DNA of 64,000 nt from an uncultured Bacteroidales bacterium (GTDB taxonomy: Bacteria; Bacteroidota; Bacteroidia; Bacteroidales; UBA932): positions 1 to 64,000 of the forward strand of contig CALUSM010000003.1 in assembly GCA_944323445.1 (NCBI GenBank), read 5' to 3'. The translations under genes and the position numbers were made by a program. Positions 8,642 to 17,431 of the stretch are shown piece by piece. Under the pieces are notes generated by a model. That model worked only from the letters and a program-made list of their open reading frames with translations, did not search any database and had not been told where the DNA came from. The stretch's first letter is position 1, and each line of letters opens with the position of its first letter.

Positions 8642-9464
8642 CCGGCACGCCCCGGAAATCATCACCTCCCTCCAGAACCCCCGGGTCAAGGAGGTGACGG
8701 CCCTACAGAGCAGCTCCTCTCTCCGCCGGGAGAAGGGGCTGTTCGTCGTGGAGGGGCTCCGGGAGGTGGAGCGCTGCCTGGAAAGCGGCTTCCGCCTCCG
8801 GTCGGTATTCTATTGTCCCTCCGTCTGCCGGCACGTCCCGACTCCTTCCGAAGGAGTGAGGGTATTCGAGGTCTCCGAAGCGGTATACGGGAAAATGGCC
8901 TACCGCGGGGGCACCGAAGGAATCCTCGCGGTGGTCTGCGGCAATGCGGGGGACCGGTCTCTGGAGGCCCTCGACCGTGCATTGTCCGGAGACACCTCCG
9001 CCCCCCTCATCGTCGTCGTCGAGTCCGTCGAGAAGCCCGGCAACCTCGGGGCAATGCTCCGCACCGCCGACGCCTCCGGAGTCTCCGCCGTCCTGGTCTG
9101 CGACCCGCACACTGACCTCTACAACCCGAACCTGATCCGGGCCAGCCTCGGCGGGGTATTTACCCGCAACATCGCCGTCTGTTCCTCGGAGGAGGCCATC
9201 GCCTGGCTCAAGGCCCGCGGCATCAGCATCCTCACCGCCCAGCTGCAGGACTCGGAGCTTTACTACGACACCGACATGACCCGCCCTACCGCCCTGGTAT
9301 TCGGCACCGAAGCCGACGGCCTCACCGACATCTGGAGACGTGCCGCCGACGCCCACATCCGCATACCCATGCTCGGCCGCATCGACTCGCTCAACGTCTC
9401 CGCCTCCATGGCCGTCCTGTGCTATGAGGCCCTGCGCCAGAGGCATACAGCCGGAGTCTTTTGA
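8631..9464 (+). CDS. TrmH/SpoU-family RNA 2'-O-methyltransferase with an embedded palindromic element
   Basis: A SAM-dependent ribose methyltransferase of the SPOUT class that modifies rRNA or tRNA. It has the substrate-binding N-terminal domain ([28 protein letters not shown]) and the knotted C-terminal domain with the motifs [30 protein letters not shown] and [16 protein letters not shown]. At 277 residues it is of normal size. Residues 71-76 (TPSEGV) are encoded by a 17-bp perfect palindrome identical to one in the non-coding DNA at 256-272. It sits in the variable linker before the catalytic domain, so the frame is kept. It starts inside the end of lysS (11-bp overlap). The exact target nucleotide is not predictable. 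Confidence 0.92.
   Translation: MKNNRHAPEIITSLQNPRVKEVTALQSSSSLRREKGLFVVEGLREVERCLESGFRLRSVFYCPSVCRHVPTPSEGVRVFEVSEAVYGKMAYRGGTEGILAVVCGNAGDRSLEALDRALSGDTSAPLIVVVESVEKPGNLGAMLRTADASGVSAVLVCDPHTDLYNPNLIRASLGGVFTRNIAVCSSEEAIAWLKARGISILTAQLQDSELYYDTDMTRPTALVFGTEADGLTDIWRRAADAHIRIPMLGRIDSLNVSASMAVLCYEALRQRHTAGVF
8841..8858. repeat. Dispersed palindrome inserted in frame in the methyltransferase gene
   Basis: ACTCCTTCCGAAGGAGTG encodes TPSEGV. The 17-bp core is identical to bases 256-272 and has two mismatches to 217-233. Because it is palindromic, either orientation in this frame would give the same residues. Confidence 0.65.
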
Positions 9465-9589
9465 ACACTGGCCGGCTCTCCTTTGCACGTTTGCACGCCA
9501 CTGACAGCACAGACACCACCGCAGGCGCTACATCATACAGCACCTATTCCGAAACCGATACTGCCCAAACCTAGTCACCCCACCACCTG

Positions 9590-10543
9590 ATGACAGACCA
9601 CAAACACAACATAGAGAAAGCATCCGAATGCTCCGGAAACAGCACACCCTCACACCGCCGTCTCGGCCTGATCGGCTGCCCCATCAGCCACAGCAAGAGC
9701 CCTGCTCTATTCCTGGAGCATTATGCCTCAAGGCCGGACATCCTGGAACACTGGAGCTACGACTTGATCGAACACAGCACCTTCGATGAGGCATGGAACG
9801 CTTTCCTGCAGGACTACGTGGCCGTCAACGTGACCGCACCTTTCAAGGAGAACGCCTTCCGTGCTGCTGACTCACATGACTACTCCGCCCTCCGCTGCCG
9901 GGCTGCCAACCTGCTGGTCAAGACCCAGAACGAAGGTGTAAAGGCGTACAACACAGATTTCGAAGCGGTTGTGGAGATTCTACGGCAGGAACTTCAACGG
10001 ACAGCCACTGCGAATACTGCAGCAGAAACTGTAGAAAAAGCCGGAAGACATAAGGTGCTGGTAATAGGTTGCGGAGGAGCCGGCAAGGCAGCGACAGCGG
10101 CAGCCCTCGAGGCCGGCATGCAGGTCTCGCTATGCAACAGGACAGTCAGCCGGGCACAGGAATTTGCGGACTACCTGCACAGATACGACCCGTACGGCCA
10201 CGGCTCCGCCACCTGCATCACGGAAACAGACCTGCTGGGCAGCGGAGCATCGGGACTGTCCCTGGAACTTGAAAAATACATACGCAGTACCCTACCGGCA
10301 GACACCTGGCAAACAGCACACATCAAAGAAGCCGACATCATAATCTACACCCTGCCCGGTCCCTCCGACATCCTCACACATCTGCTTTCCTCCACCCCTG
10401 ACATCTTCTCAGACAAAACCCTTCTCGAGGCCAACTACAAGGACCCCGTCCTGGCCTCCATCCCATGCCGCCGCTACATCTCCGGCCTCATCTGGCTCCG
10501 CCTCCAGGCCCTCGCCACGTACCGCATCGCTATCGGCAGGTGA
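9590..10543 (+). CDS. aroE: Shikimate 5-dehydrogenase homologue
   Basis: By family, reduces 3-dehydroshikimate to shikimate with NADPH in aromatic amino acid synthesis. The substrate-binding GCPISHSKSP lies after a roughly 28-residue polar N-terminal extension. The catalytic lysine is in NVTAPFKE, the substrate aspartate in NTDFEAV and the nucleotide-binding loop in GCGGAGKA. The C-terminal glutamine appears in LIWLRLQALA. It departs from typical AroE at several places (NVTAPFK for NVTIPYK, AANLLVK for AVNTLV, NTDFEAV for NTDxxG), and at 317 residues it is about 40 longer. It may be a divergent AroE or a quinate/shikimate-dehydrogenase-like paralogue; whether another aroE exists cannot be seen. 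It stands alone, converging with the MFS pair. Confidence 0.82.
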   Translation: MTDHKHNIEKASECSGNSTPSHRRLGLIGCPISHSKSPALFLEHYASRPDILEHWSYDLIEHSTFDEAWNAFLQDYVAVNVTAPFKENAFRAADSHDYSALRCRAANLLVKTQNEGVKAYNTDFEAVVEILRQELQRTATANTAAETVEKAGRHKVLVIGCGGAGKAATAAALEAGMQVSLCNRTVSRAQEFADYLHRYDPYGHGSATCITETDLLGSGASGLSLELEKYIRSTLPADTWQTAHIKEADIIIYTLPGPSDILTHLLSSTPDIFSDKTLLEANYKDPVLASIPCRRYISGLIWLRLQALATYRIAIGR

Positions 10544-10571
10544 GGCGGGATGAGCGCCGATCATCAGGTAG

Positions 10572-10594
10572 TGCTCACCTTCGGAAGGTGAGCA
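10572..10594. repeat. Palindrome TGCTCACCTTCGGAAGGTGAGCA
   Basis: A near-perfect hairpin-forming sequence with 11-bp arms downstream of aroE. Its CTCACCTTCGGAAGGTG core recurs 37 bp further on (10614-10630). No T-run follows, so it is not a standard terminator. The CTTCGGAAG centre resembles the other palindrome family (CTTCCGAAG). Confidence 0.65.
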
Positions 10595-10611
10595 GCAAAC
10601 GCGGGAAATCG

Positions 10612-10632
10612 TCTCACCTTCGGAAGGTGGGA
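10612..10632. repeat. Second palindrome of the CTCACCTTCGGAAGGTG type
   Basis: TCTCACCTTCGGAAGGTGGGA shares its central 17 bases with the copy at 10572-10594 and has one imperfect arm position. Both copies lie in the 249-bp gap between aroE and the convergent MFS gene, which otherwise shows no gene. Confidence 0.6.
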
Positions 10633-10760
10633 CTGGTACGGCGGAAGGGGTACGTGCAGGGATGTGGCACCGCAACGGCACCGAATCACGGGATTTGCTG
10701 CCGTTGTGAAAGAAGGACGGAGAGGACAGAGAGGGCTAAGATGACTATGCCGCAGATTTC

Positions 10761-10800
10761 CGTCACCGTCACCGTCACCGTCACCGTCATCGTCATCGTC
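10761..10800. repeat. Hexanucleotide tandem repeat overlapping the stop of an MFS gene
   Basis: Four CGTCAC units, two CGTCAT units and a partial CGTC run without interruption. The stop codon of the downstream MFS gene (TGA on the minus strand, 10793-10795) lies within the array. Slippage by whole hexamers here would mostly change sequence beyond the stop. Confidence 0.8.
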
Positions 10801-12181
10801 CGCCGGCCTTCTCGTCCAGACGCAGCTCCGGATGGCGGTCAGAGGAGCGACTGAGCAGCACGGACACCACTATCGCACAGACAGCCAGGCCAATGAAGAA
10901 GTACTCGGCGACTACCGGTGAGGAGGCGCGGTCTATGATGTGGCCGACGACTATCGGGACGGTGAACAGTCCGATGTTCTGCACCCAGTAGACGAGGGAG
11001 AACGCCGTACCCAGCCTGCTCTCGGCGATAATCTTCGGAAGCGAAGGCCACATGGCTGCCGGCACGAGGGAATAGCCCAGGCCGAGCACTCCGATAGCTA
11101 TAAAACCGAAGGCCGGCACACCCGGAGCAAAGGCCACGGTCAGGTGGGAGAACAGAATCATGGCCGACCCGAGTATCATGATCTTCGTACCGCGTCCCAC
11201 CCGGTCCACGACGGCTCCGAACAAGGGCGCGAAGACCAGAGTAAAGAAAGGTATCATGGCCACCATCACCGAGGCCACGTCACTGTCAATGCCGAAGCGG
11301 GGCATGAGGATGGCGGTGGCGAACTTGCGGAAGGACACCACGCAGCAGTAGAAGAATACGCAGAGCAGGGAAATCAGGATAAAATGCCGGTCGGTAATGA
11401 CTTTCAGCACGTCCCGGAAACGGAAACGGTCCTCGGCCGAAGAACCGGTATCGGATGCTCCGGCGGACACACCGGCAGCAGCCCCCCGCCTGTCCGCCCC
11501 ATAATCCATCGCCACGAACAGTCCCCACAGCACCAGCGCCCCGAGCAGCAGCACTATCCCGACCACAGCCGGCTTCGAAGTCTCCGAAAACGGAATATAC
11601 CCCTCCAGATCCACGATCCGCGGCACCATTATCAGCGCCACAGCCGTACCCAATCGGGCAAGAGCGAGCTGCAGCCCCATCGCAAAAGCTATCTCCCGCC
11701 CCTTGAACCACTTCGCTATCGCACGGTTGACCGTCACCCCCGCTATCTCGCTGCCCAGGCCGAACATCGCGCATCCGGCATAGGCCAGCGACAACGACGG
11801 CTTGGCAAACACCCCCGACAGCCACGCACACAGCCGGCTGCCGGCAAAACTCTCGGATATGGCGTACGTAATCAGCGCCGCTCCTCCTACCATCAGCCCC
11901 ACGAATATAGACCCTGTCAGCCTCACTCCCCAGCGGTCCAGCAGCATGCCGCAGACGATCAGTCCGCCGAAAATGCACAGCAGGGAATACGCGCTGCGGT
12001 AGAAGCCATAGTCGGCCATCGACCATCCGAGGGCCACCATCGACGGGTCCTCGAACTCCTGGTTGATGGTCGAGAAGATGTCGTCGAAGAAGTACGACGC
12101 GAACATCGGCAAGGCAAGACACAAAAGGGCCACCCAGCGGATGGCCCCCGTATCTTTCAGAGTCTTGAATACCTTACTCAT
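10793..12181 (-). CDS. Major facilitator superfamily transporter, downstream paralogue
   Basis: A 462-residue inner-membrane protein with about 12 hydrophobic helices. The loop after helix 2 carries GMLLDRWGVRLTG, an MFS motif-A-like signature. It is clearly homologous to the gene upstream: both share AKWFKG(R/K)E(I/M)A(F/L)AMGL, the LVPAA(M/L)WPS(L/V)PKII segment and (V/F)WVQNIGL. Mammalian MFSD1-like carriers have similar layouts, but the substrate is unknown. Its ATG overlaps the last 8 bases of the upstream paralogue, so the two are coupled and may form a heteromer or transport related solutes. The 3' end lies in a hexamer repeat, giving the C-terminus DEKAGGR. Confidence 0.85.
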   Translation of the reverse strand: MSKVFKTLKDTGAIRWVALLCLALPMFASYFFDDIFSTINQEFEDPSMVALGWSMADYGFYRSAYSLLCIFGGLIVCGMLLDRWGVRLTGSIFVGLMVGGAALITYAISESFAGSRLCAWLSGVFAKPSLSLAYAGCAMFGLGSEIAGVTVNRAIAKWFKGREIAFAMGLQLALARLGTAVALIMVPRIVDLEGYIPFSETSKPAVVGIVLLLGALVLWGLFVAMDYGADRRGAAAGVSAGASDTGSSAEDRFRFRDVLKVITDRHFILISLLCVFFYCCVVSFRKFATAILMPRFGIDSDVASVMVAMIPFFTLVFAPLFGAVVDRVGRGTKIMILGSAMILFSHLTVAFAPGVPAFGFIAIGVLGLGYSLVPAAMWPSLPKIIAESRLGTAFSLVYWVQNIGLFTVPIVVGHIIDRASSPVVAEYFFIGLAVCAIVVSVLLSRSSDRHPELRLDEKAGGR

Positions 12182-13550
12182 CTTTCTTCACCACATTGGG
12201 CAGCTCCAGTCCGTAACCCTTGCGGCGGTCCTCAGCCTTAAGCAGGAAGCTCAGCACAAAGGCAAGGATGCCGAAGGACGAGAATATAATCATAGGTGCG
12301 AGATATCCGCCGGTCGACTGGAGCACCTTGCCTATGAGCAGGGGGACCAGGCAGAGACCGATGTTCTGCACCCAGAAAATGAGACAGTAGGCGCTGCCGA
12401 GTATCTTCTCGTCGATGATCTTGGGGACAGAGGGCCACAGAGCGGCCGGCACGAGGGAGAAACTTACTCCCAGAACAGCGATCAAAGTAACCGCCAGCCA
12501 TTTATGAGGATAGAGCGGCAGCACGAATGCAAACGACAGATGGCACACTATCATGATGACGGCGCCAAGCATCAGCATCGTCGCGCCCTTGCCCTTGCGG
12601 TCCAGGAAGATACCGAGCAGGGGGGTAAGGCACATGGCCAGAATCGGGAAGAAACTGAAAAGCTGGGAAGCTGTGGCATTGTCCACTCCGAGGGTCACTT
12701 CCAGATAGTTGGGAGCATATCTCTGGAAAGGGAAGATAGCCGAGTAGTAGAGCACGCAGAGCAGGGCCACCAACCAGAACATCTTGCTGGAGAAAATCTT
12801 GCCGAGGTCCCTGATATGGAACTCATCCTCAGGCGACTTCTCTTCGGTAGCCATTCCGGCAGCTATAAGCTGCTTGTCGAACTTGGAATCCATCACCGAG
12901 AAAACGATGTAGTTGATCAGACCTATGAGCAGGAGGACGGTGCAGAAGCCCACGGGAGCCACCACCGACTGGTCGAAACTGTTGGAGATGATGGGCGCCA
13001 GCCACATGACGGCGAACACACCGAGACGGGCGATAGCCATCTCCAGACCCATTGCCAGGGCCATTTCCTTGCCCTTGAACCACTTTGCGATGGACTTGGA
13101 CACTGTCGTGCCGGCCATCTCGCAGCCGCAGCCGAAAATCATGAAACCGAGTGAGGCCATCTTCGCGCTGCCGGGCATCGCTGTCCACCAGCTGTCCAGC
13201 CATGCATTGAAGCCTGTACCCTGGAACCACTCGCTCACACCCACGAACTTGATCGCGGCACCGAGCACCATCAGGGAGGCGGAGAGAGTTCCGGTAAAAC
13301 GGATTCCCATTTTGTCCAGAATGATTCCTGCCAGAATCAGGAAACCGCACACGTTCAGGATATATTCGGATGCAGCGTATGTTCCGAACGCACCGCTGTC
13401 CCATCCCCTGGCTGACTCTATCAGCGACTTGAGGGGCGACATCACGTCCACGAACATATACGCGAAAAACATCATCAGCGCAATCAGAATCAACGCTGTC
13501 CAACGGGCTACAACACTGTCGTTGAGCATTTTTGCCATTTTTTCTTGCAT
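12174..13550 (-). CDS. Major facilitator superfamily transporter, upstream paralogue
   Basis: About 458 residues with 12 predicted membrane helices. Motif-A-like residues LDKMGIRFTG follow helix 2, with AKWFKGKEMALAMGLEMAIARLG in the middle and LVPAALWPSVPKI in the C-half. A TTG-initiated start at 13583 is possible, but that codon lies inside a TACATTTG promoter box (13581-13588). I therefore place the start at the ATG at 13550 (MQEKMAKML), with ATG 13538 as the alternative. It is the first gene of the pair. Substrate not recognised; family-level call only. Confidence 0.83.
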   Translation of the reverse strand: MQEKMAKMLNDSVVARWTALILIALMMFFAYMFVDVMSPLKSLIESARGWDSGAFGTYAASEYILNVCGFLILAGIILDKMGIRFTGTLSASLMVLGAAIKFVGVSEWFQGTGFNAWLDSWWTAMPGSAKMASLGFMIFGCGCEMAGTTVSKSIAKWFKGKEMALAMGLEMAIARLGVFAVMWLAPIISNSFDQSVVAPVGFCTVLLLIGLINYIVFSVMDSKFDKQLIAAGMATEEKSPEDEFHIRDLGKIFSSKMFWLVALLCVLYYSAIFPFQRYAPNYLEVTLGVDNATASQLFSFFPILAMCLTPLLGIFLDRKGKGATMLMLGAVIMIVCHLSFAFVLPLYPHKWLAVTLIAVLGVSFSLVPAALWPSVPKIIDEKILGSAYCLIFWVQNIGLCLVPLLIGKVLQSTGGYLAPMIIFSSFGILAFVLSFLLKAEDRRKGYGLELPNVVKKDE

Positions 13551-13580
13551 TTGATATAGAGTATTAGGATTAATTCGGGT

Positions 13581-13588
13581 CAAATGTA
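13581..13588 (-). promoter_or_regulatory. -7 box TACATTTG for the MFS pair
   Basis: Minus-strand TACATTTG fits TAnnTTTG and lies 30 bp upstream of the ATG at 13550, leaving a leader of about 25 nt. Its position argues against the TTG at 13583 as start codon. Confidence 0.6.
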
Positions 13589-13635
13589 CGAAAAATAATG
13601 CTATCTTAGCAGTCCGAATTTAAAACAATCCAATT

Positions 13636-14187
13636 ATGTCACTGAATAAAGTCCTACTTATAGGAAATGCGGGAAAGGACCCCGAAATCAGACACCTTGA
13701 GAGCGGTGTGATGAACGCCACCTTCTCTCTGGCCACAACCGAAAGGTTCAGGGACCGCAACTCCGGAGAGATGAGAGAGCAGACCGAATGGCACAACATC
13801 GTGTGCTGGAGAAATTTAGCAGAGCTGGCTGAGAAGTATGTCAGAAAAGGCACCCAACTCTTCATAGAGGGCCGCATCCGCTCCCGCTCCTACAATGACA
13901 AGGACGGCAACACCAGATACATAACAGAAATACTGGCTGACAACATGCAGCTTCTGGGCAGGAAGGCTGACAACCCGGGAGGCCAGGGCGGCTACACACA
14001 GGGAGGAAACTACCAGCAGGGAGGATTCCAGTCGCCTTACCAGCCACAGAACACCCAGCAGGGTGGATATCAGCAACAGAACAGGCAGCAGACACAGCAT
14101 GCCCAGAACTACAATACGCATGCGCAGGAAATCCCGGTTTCCGACTCCTATGGTGGAGCTGAAGACGGGGATGATCTGCCGTTCTAA
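13636..14187 (+). CDS. ssb: Single-stranded DNA-binding protein
   Basis: Coats single-stranded DNA in replication and repair and recruits partners through its acidic tail. The OB-fold occupies residues 1-110 (MSLNKVLLIGNAGKDPEIR; TEWHNIVCWRNLAELAEKYV; LFIEGRIRSRSY). It is followed by a Gly/Gln/Tyr-rich linker (QQGGYQQQNRQQ) and ends with DDLPF, the expected tip. Length is 183 residues. It stands divergent from the MFS pair and 37 bp upstream of purA. A weak TATCTTAG at 13602-13609 is the only promoter-like sequence seen. Confidence 0.97.
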   Translation: MSLNKVLLIGNAGKDPEIRHLESGVMNATFSLATTERFRDRNSGEMREQTEWHNIVCWRNLAELAEKYVRKGTQLFIEGRIRSRSYNDKDGNTRYITEILADNMQLLGRKADNPGGQGGYTQGGNYQQGGFQSPYQPQNTQQGGYQQQNRQQTQHAQNYNTHAQEIPVSDSYGGAEDGDDLPF

Positions 14188-14224
14188 CCCGCCGCATTTT
14201 ATAAATTGTCCTAAAAAGATAATT

Positions 14225-15505
14225 ATGAGCACCAATACAGCAAAAGTAGACGTCGTCCTCGGCCTCCAGTGGGGAGACGAGGGCAAGGGCAAGATAGTGG
14301 ATGTCCTTGCACAGAAATACAATATCATCGCCCGCTTCCAGGGCGGTCCGAACGCCGGACACTCGATCCAGCACGGAGGGAAGAGTTTCGTACTGCACTC
14401 CGTACCCTCGGGCATTTTCCGGGAAGGCACCGACAACCTCATCGGAGGCGGCGTAGTCCTCGACCCGATCATATTCCGGCAGGAGTGCGAGGATCTGGAG
14501 AAGCTGGGCGTACCCGTAAGGGAGCGCATCCGCATATCGAAGAAGGCCCACCTCATCACCCCCACCCACCGCATCATAGACGCGGCCTCCGAGGCTTCCA
14601 AGGGCAAATCCAAGATAGGCTCTACCCTCAAGGGCATCGGCCCCACATACATGGACAAGACCGGCAGGAACGGACTCCGTGTAGGAGATATCCTCGCCCC
14701 TGACTTTCAGGACCGCTTCGAGGCCCTGAAAAAGAAGCATATCGCCTTCCTCAAACAGTTTGACTACACCTACGACCCCGACACCAACGTAAAGGAATGG
14801 ATGGAGGCTGCCGAATACCTCCGTTCCTTCGACCTGACAGACGGAGAATACTATATCAACGGATGTCTCAGCCACGGAGACAGTGTTCTCGCCGAAGGAG
14901 CCCAGGGCTCTATGCTCGACGTGGACTTCGGCTCCTATCCCTTCGTGACATCCTCGACCACCATCTGCTCCGGCGCATGTCTCGGTCTTGGAGTGGCCCC
15001 CTCCGCCATCGGAAATGTCTACGGCATCTTCAAGGCCTACTGCACCCGCGTGGGCAGCGGTCCCTTCCCCACAGAGCTGTTCGACGAGACAGGCGAGGAA
15101 CTGCGCCGCCAGGGTCACGAGTTCGGTGCCACCACGGGCCGTCCCCGCCGCACCGGCTGGCTGGACATGGTAGCCCTCAAGTATGCCGTGATGCTCAACG
15201 GAGTCACAGAACTGATCATGATGAAGGCCGACGTGATGGACACATTCGACACCATCAGGATAGCCACAGGATACATCGTGGACGGCAAGCCCCAGGACAC
15301 CGTTCCCTACGACACCTATGCAGAAGTAACTCCCGTGTATCAGGAGTTCAAAGGATGGAAACAGCCTCTCTCCGGCATCCGCGACGAGAAGGACCTTCCC
15401 GCTGAGTTCAAGGAATATATCGCATTTATCGAGCAGCAGACAGGAGTGCCTGTAACCGTTATCTCCCTCGGCCCGGACAGGGACGAGACCATTTTCAGGA
15501 AATAG
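14225..15505 (+). CDS. purA: Adenylosuccinate synthetase
   Basis: Joins IMP and aspartate with GTP to make adenylosuccinate, the first committed AMP step. The N-terminal GLQWGDEGKGKIVD holds the catalytic Asp and P-loop-like glycines, followed by RFQGGPNAGHS, and later GPFPTEL and the RPRRTGWLD loop. I chose the ATG at 14225: an open frame continues upstream to 14063, but that part overlaps ssb in another frame and has no family similarity. The protein is then 426 residues, as usual. dxs begins 3 bp after its stop, so the two are co-transcribed. Confidence 0.97.
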   Translation: MSTNTAKVDVVLGLQWGDEGKGKIVDVLAQKYNIIARFQGGPNAGHSIQHGGKSFVLHSVPSGIFREGTDNLIGGGVVLDPIIFRQECEDLEKLGVPVRERIRISKKAHLITPTHRIIDAASEASKGKSKIGSTLKGIGPTYMDKTGRNGLRVGDILAPDFQDRFEALKKKHIAFLKQFDYTYDPDTNVKEWMEAAEYLRSFDLTDGEYYINGCLSHGDSVLAEGAQGSMLDVDFGSYPFVTSSTTICSGACLGLGVAPSAIGNVYGIFKAYCTRVGSGPFPTELFDETGEELRRQGHEFGATTGRPRRTGWLDMVALKYAVMLNGVTELIMMKADVMDTFDTIRIATGYIVDGKPQDTVPYDTYAEVTPVYQEFKGWKQPLSGIRDEKDLPAEFKEYIAFIEQQTGVPVTVISLGPDRDETIFRK

Positions 15506-15508
15506 GCC

Positions 15509-17374
15509 ATGTCCCTGCTGGAGAAAGTCAACAGCCCCGAAGATATCCGGGGCTTTTCTGTCAAGCAGCTGGAGACCCTCTGCAGCGAGATACGGCAGTA
15601 CATGATCGAATGTTGCGCCACTAACCCGGGCCACCTGGGCTCGAGCCTTGGCGCGGTCGAGCTGGCCGTTGCCCTGCACTACACCTACAACACCCCTACC
15701 GACAAGATAGTCTGGGACGTGGGACATCAGGCCTACGCCCACAAGATCATTACAGGCCGCCGGGAGCAGTTCCGGACCAACCGGACCTACGGCGGTATCA
15801 GCGGCTTCCCTAAAATGTCCGAGAGCATCTTCGACGCCTTCGGAGTCGGCCACTCATCCACCTCGGTAAGCGCCGCCCTGGGCATGGCCATAGCCGCCAA
15901 ACTTTCCGGCAGCGACGAGAAAATAGTCGCCGTCATAGGCGACGGAGCCATGACAGGAGGCATGGCCTTCGAGGGGCTGAACAACGCCGGCGCGATGAAG
16001 ACCGACATTCTGGTTATTCTCAACGACAACCACATCTCCATAGACCACGGCCGCGGAGGCATGCACGACTACCTGCTCAAGATTTCCACCTCCGAGACCT
16101 ACAACCGCATCAAGAACCACGTATGGGAAGCGATAGGCTCCACCCGCCTGCGCCGCTCAGTCCAGAAGTTCATGTTCAGCACGAAGATGGCCCTGTTCCG
16201 AAGCGGTTCCCTCTTCGAATCACTGGGATTCAGGTACTTCGGAGCCATCGACGGCCATGACATAGGCCAGCTCACCACCACCCTGGCCTCCCTGCGCAAC
16301 ATCAAGGGTCCCAAGCTCCTGCACGTCATCACCAAGAAAGGCAAGGGCTACCGTCCCGCCGAGGAAGACCAGATCGTATGGCATGCCCCGGGGACGTTCG
16401 ATCCTGTCACCGGCAAGCGCAATACCCCCGCAGCCACCGGAGCGGCACGCTACCAGGATGTATTCGGAGAGACTCTGCTGGAGCTGGCCAGGGCCAATGA
16501 GAAAATCGTGGCCGTCACACCCGCCATGGCCTCAGGCTGCGGTATGAACATCATGATGAGGGAGATACCGGAGCGGACCTTCGACGTAGGCATCGCCGAG
16601 CAGCATGCCGTCACATTCTCCGCCGGTCTGGCCGCTGCAGGCTACCTGCCGTTCTGCAACATCTACTCCTCCTTCATGCAGAGGGCCTATGACAACGTAA
16701 TCCACGACGTCGCCCTCCAGAAACTCAAGGTGATTCTATGCCTCGACCGGGCAGGACTGGTCGGAGAGGACGGAGCGACGCATCAGGGAGTATTTGACCT
16801 GGCAGCCTTCCGCCCTGTCCCGAACCTGGTCATCGCCTCCCCCCTCAATGAGCTGGAGCTGCGCAACCTCATGTACACCGCCGCACTTCCGTCATTCCAC
16901 GGTCCTATTATTATAAGGTATCCCCGCGGAACGGGAGAGGGAGTCCCCTGGAGAGGCGCGGAGTTCAGGACAATTCCCTTCGGACGCGGACAGCTCCTCC
17001 ACTCCGGAAAGGACGTAGCCGTGCTCTCCATAGGACCGATAGGCAACAGGGCCGCTGAGGCCGTCCACAGAGCCGCAGAGCTGGGCAAAGAGGCGCTCCA
17101 CTACGATATGCGCTTCCTTAAACCTCTGGACGGGAGCATCATGGAAGAGGTCTGCTCCAAAGCCGGCACCGTCATCACCGTAGAGGACGGAATGACAGCC
17201 GGAGGCCTGCACGATGCGGTGGCCTCCTGGATCGCCGAACGGCACCCGGGAATAAAAGTCATTGGCCTCGGAGTTCCGGACAAATTCGTAGAACAGGGGA
17301 CTGTCAAGGAGTTAAGGGCAGAATGTGGATACGACACAGAGACTGTTTTCAAAACAATCTGCAATTATTTTTAA
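15509..17374 (+). CDS. dxs: 1-deoxy-D-xylulose-5-phosphate synthase
   Basis: Condenses pyruvate and glyceraldehyde-3-phosphate with thiamine diphosphate, the first step of the MEP isoprenoid pathway. Visible marks: NPGHLGSSLGAVELAVALH, the cofactor/metal site GDGAMTGGMAFEGLNNAG with LNDNHISI, GHDIGQL, and the transketolase-like pyrimidine domain DVGIAEQHAVTFSAGLA with DRAGLVGEDGATHQG. Length is 621 residues, normal. It starts 3 bp after purA. The tRNA operon promoter begins right after its stop. Confidence 0.97.
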   Translation: MSLLEKVNSPEDIRGFSVKQLETLCSEIRQYMIECCATNPGHLGSSLGAVELAVALHYTYNTPTDKIVWDVGHQAYAHKIITGRREQFRTNRTYGGISGFPKMSESIFDAFGVGHSSTSVSAALGMAIAAKLSGSDEKIVAVIGDGAMTGGMAFEGLNNAGAMKTDILVILNDNHISIDHGRGGMHDYLLKISTSETYNRIKNHVWEAIGSTRLRRSVQKFMFSTKMALFRSGSLFESLGFRYFGAIDGHDIGQLTTTLASLRNIKGPKLLHVITKKGKGYRPAEEDQIVWHAPGTFDPVTGKRNTPAATGAARYQDVFGETLLELARANEKIVAVTPAMASGCGMNIMMREIPERTFDVGIAEQHAVTFSAGLAAAGYLPFCNIYSSFMQRAYDNVIHDVALQKLKVILCLDRAGLVGEDGATHQGVFDLAAFRPVPNLVIASPLNELELRNLMYTAALPSFHGPIIIRYPRGTGEGVPWRGAEFRTIPFGRGQLLHSGKDVAVLSIGPIGNRAAEAVHRAAELGKEALHYDMRFLKPLDGSIMEEVCSKAGTVITVEDGMTAGGLHDAVASWIAERHPGIKVIGLGVPDKFVEQGTVKELRAECGYDTETVFKTICNYF

Positions 17375-17380
17375 ATTTCT

Positions 17381-17411
17381 TTTGGATATTTTAATAAATG
17401 ATATATCTTTG
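17381..17411 (+). promoter_or_regulatory. Promoter of the tRNA-tuf operon (TTTG-N19-TATCTTTG)
   Basis: TTTG at 17381-17384, a 19-base spacer, then TATCTTTG at 17404-17411: an exact match to the Bacteroidota housekeeping promoter. It lies 20 bp before the first tRNA and is the best promoter in the window. Confidence 0.9.
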
Positions 17412-17431
17412 CAATCCCAAAAATAAGCGCT

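Noticed and set aside
14063-14224. N-terminal extension of PurA from an upstream ATG
   Set aside because: It overlaps ssb in another frame; PurA similarity starts just after the ATG at 14225.
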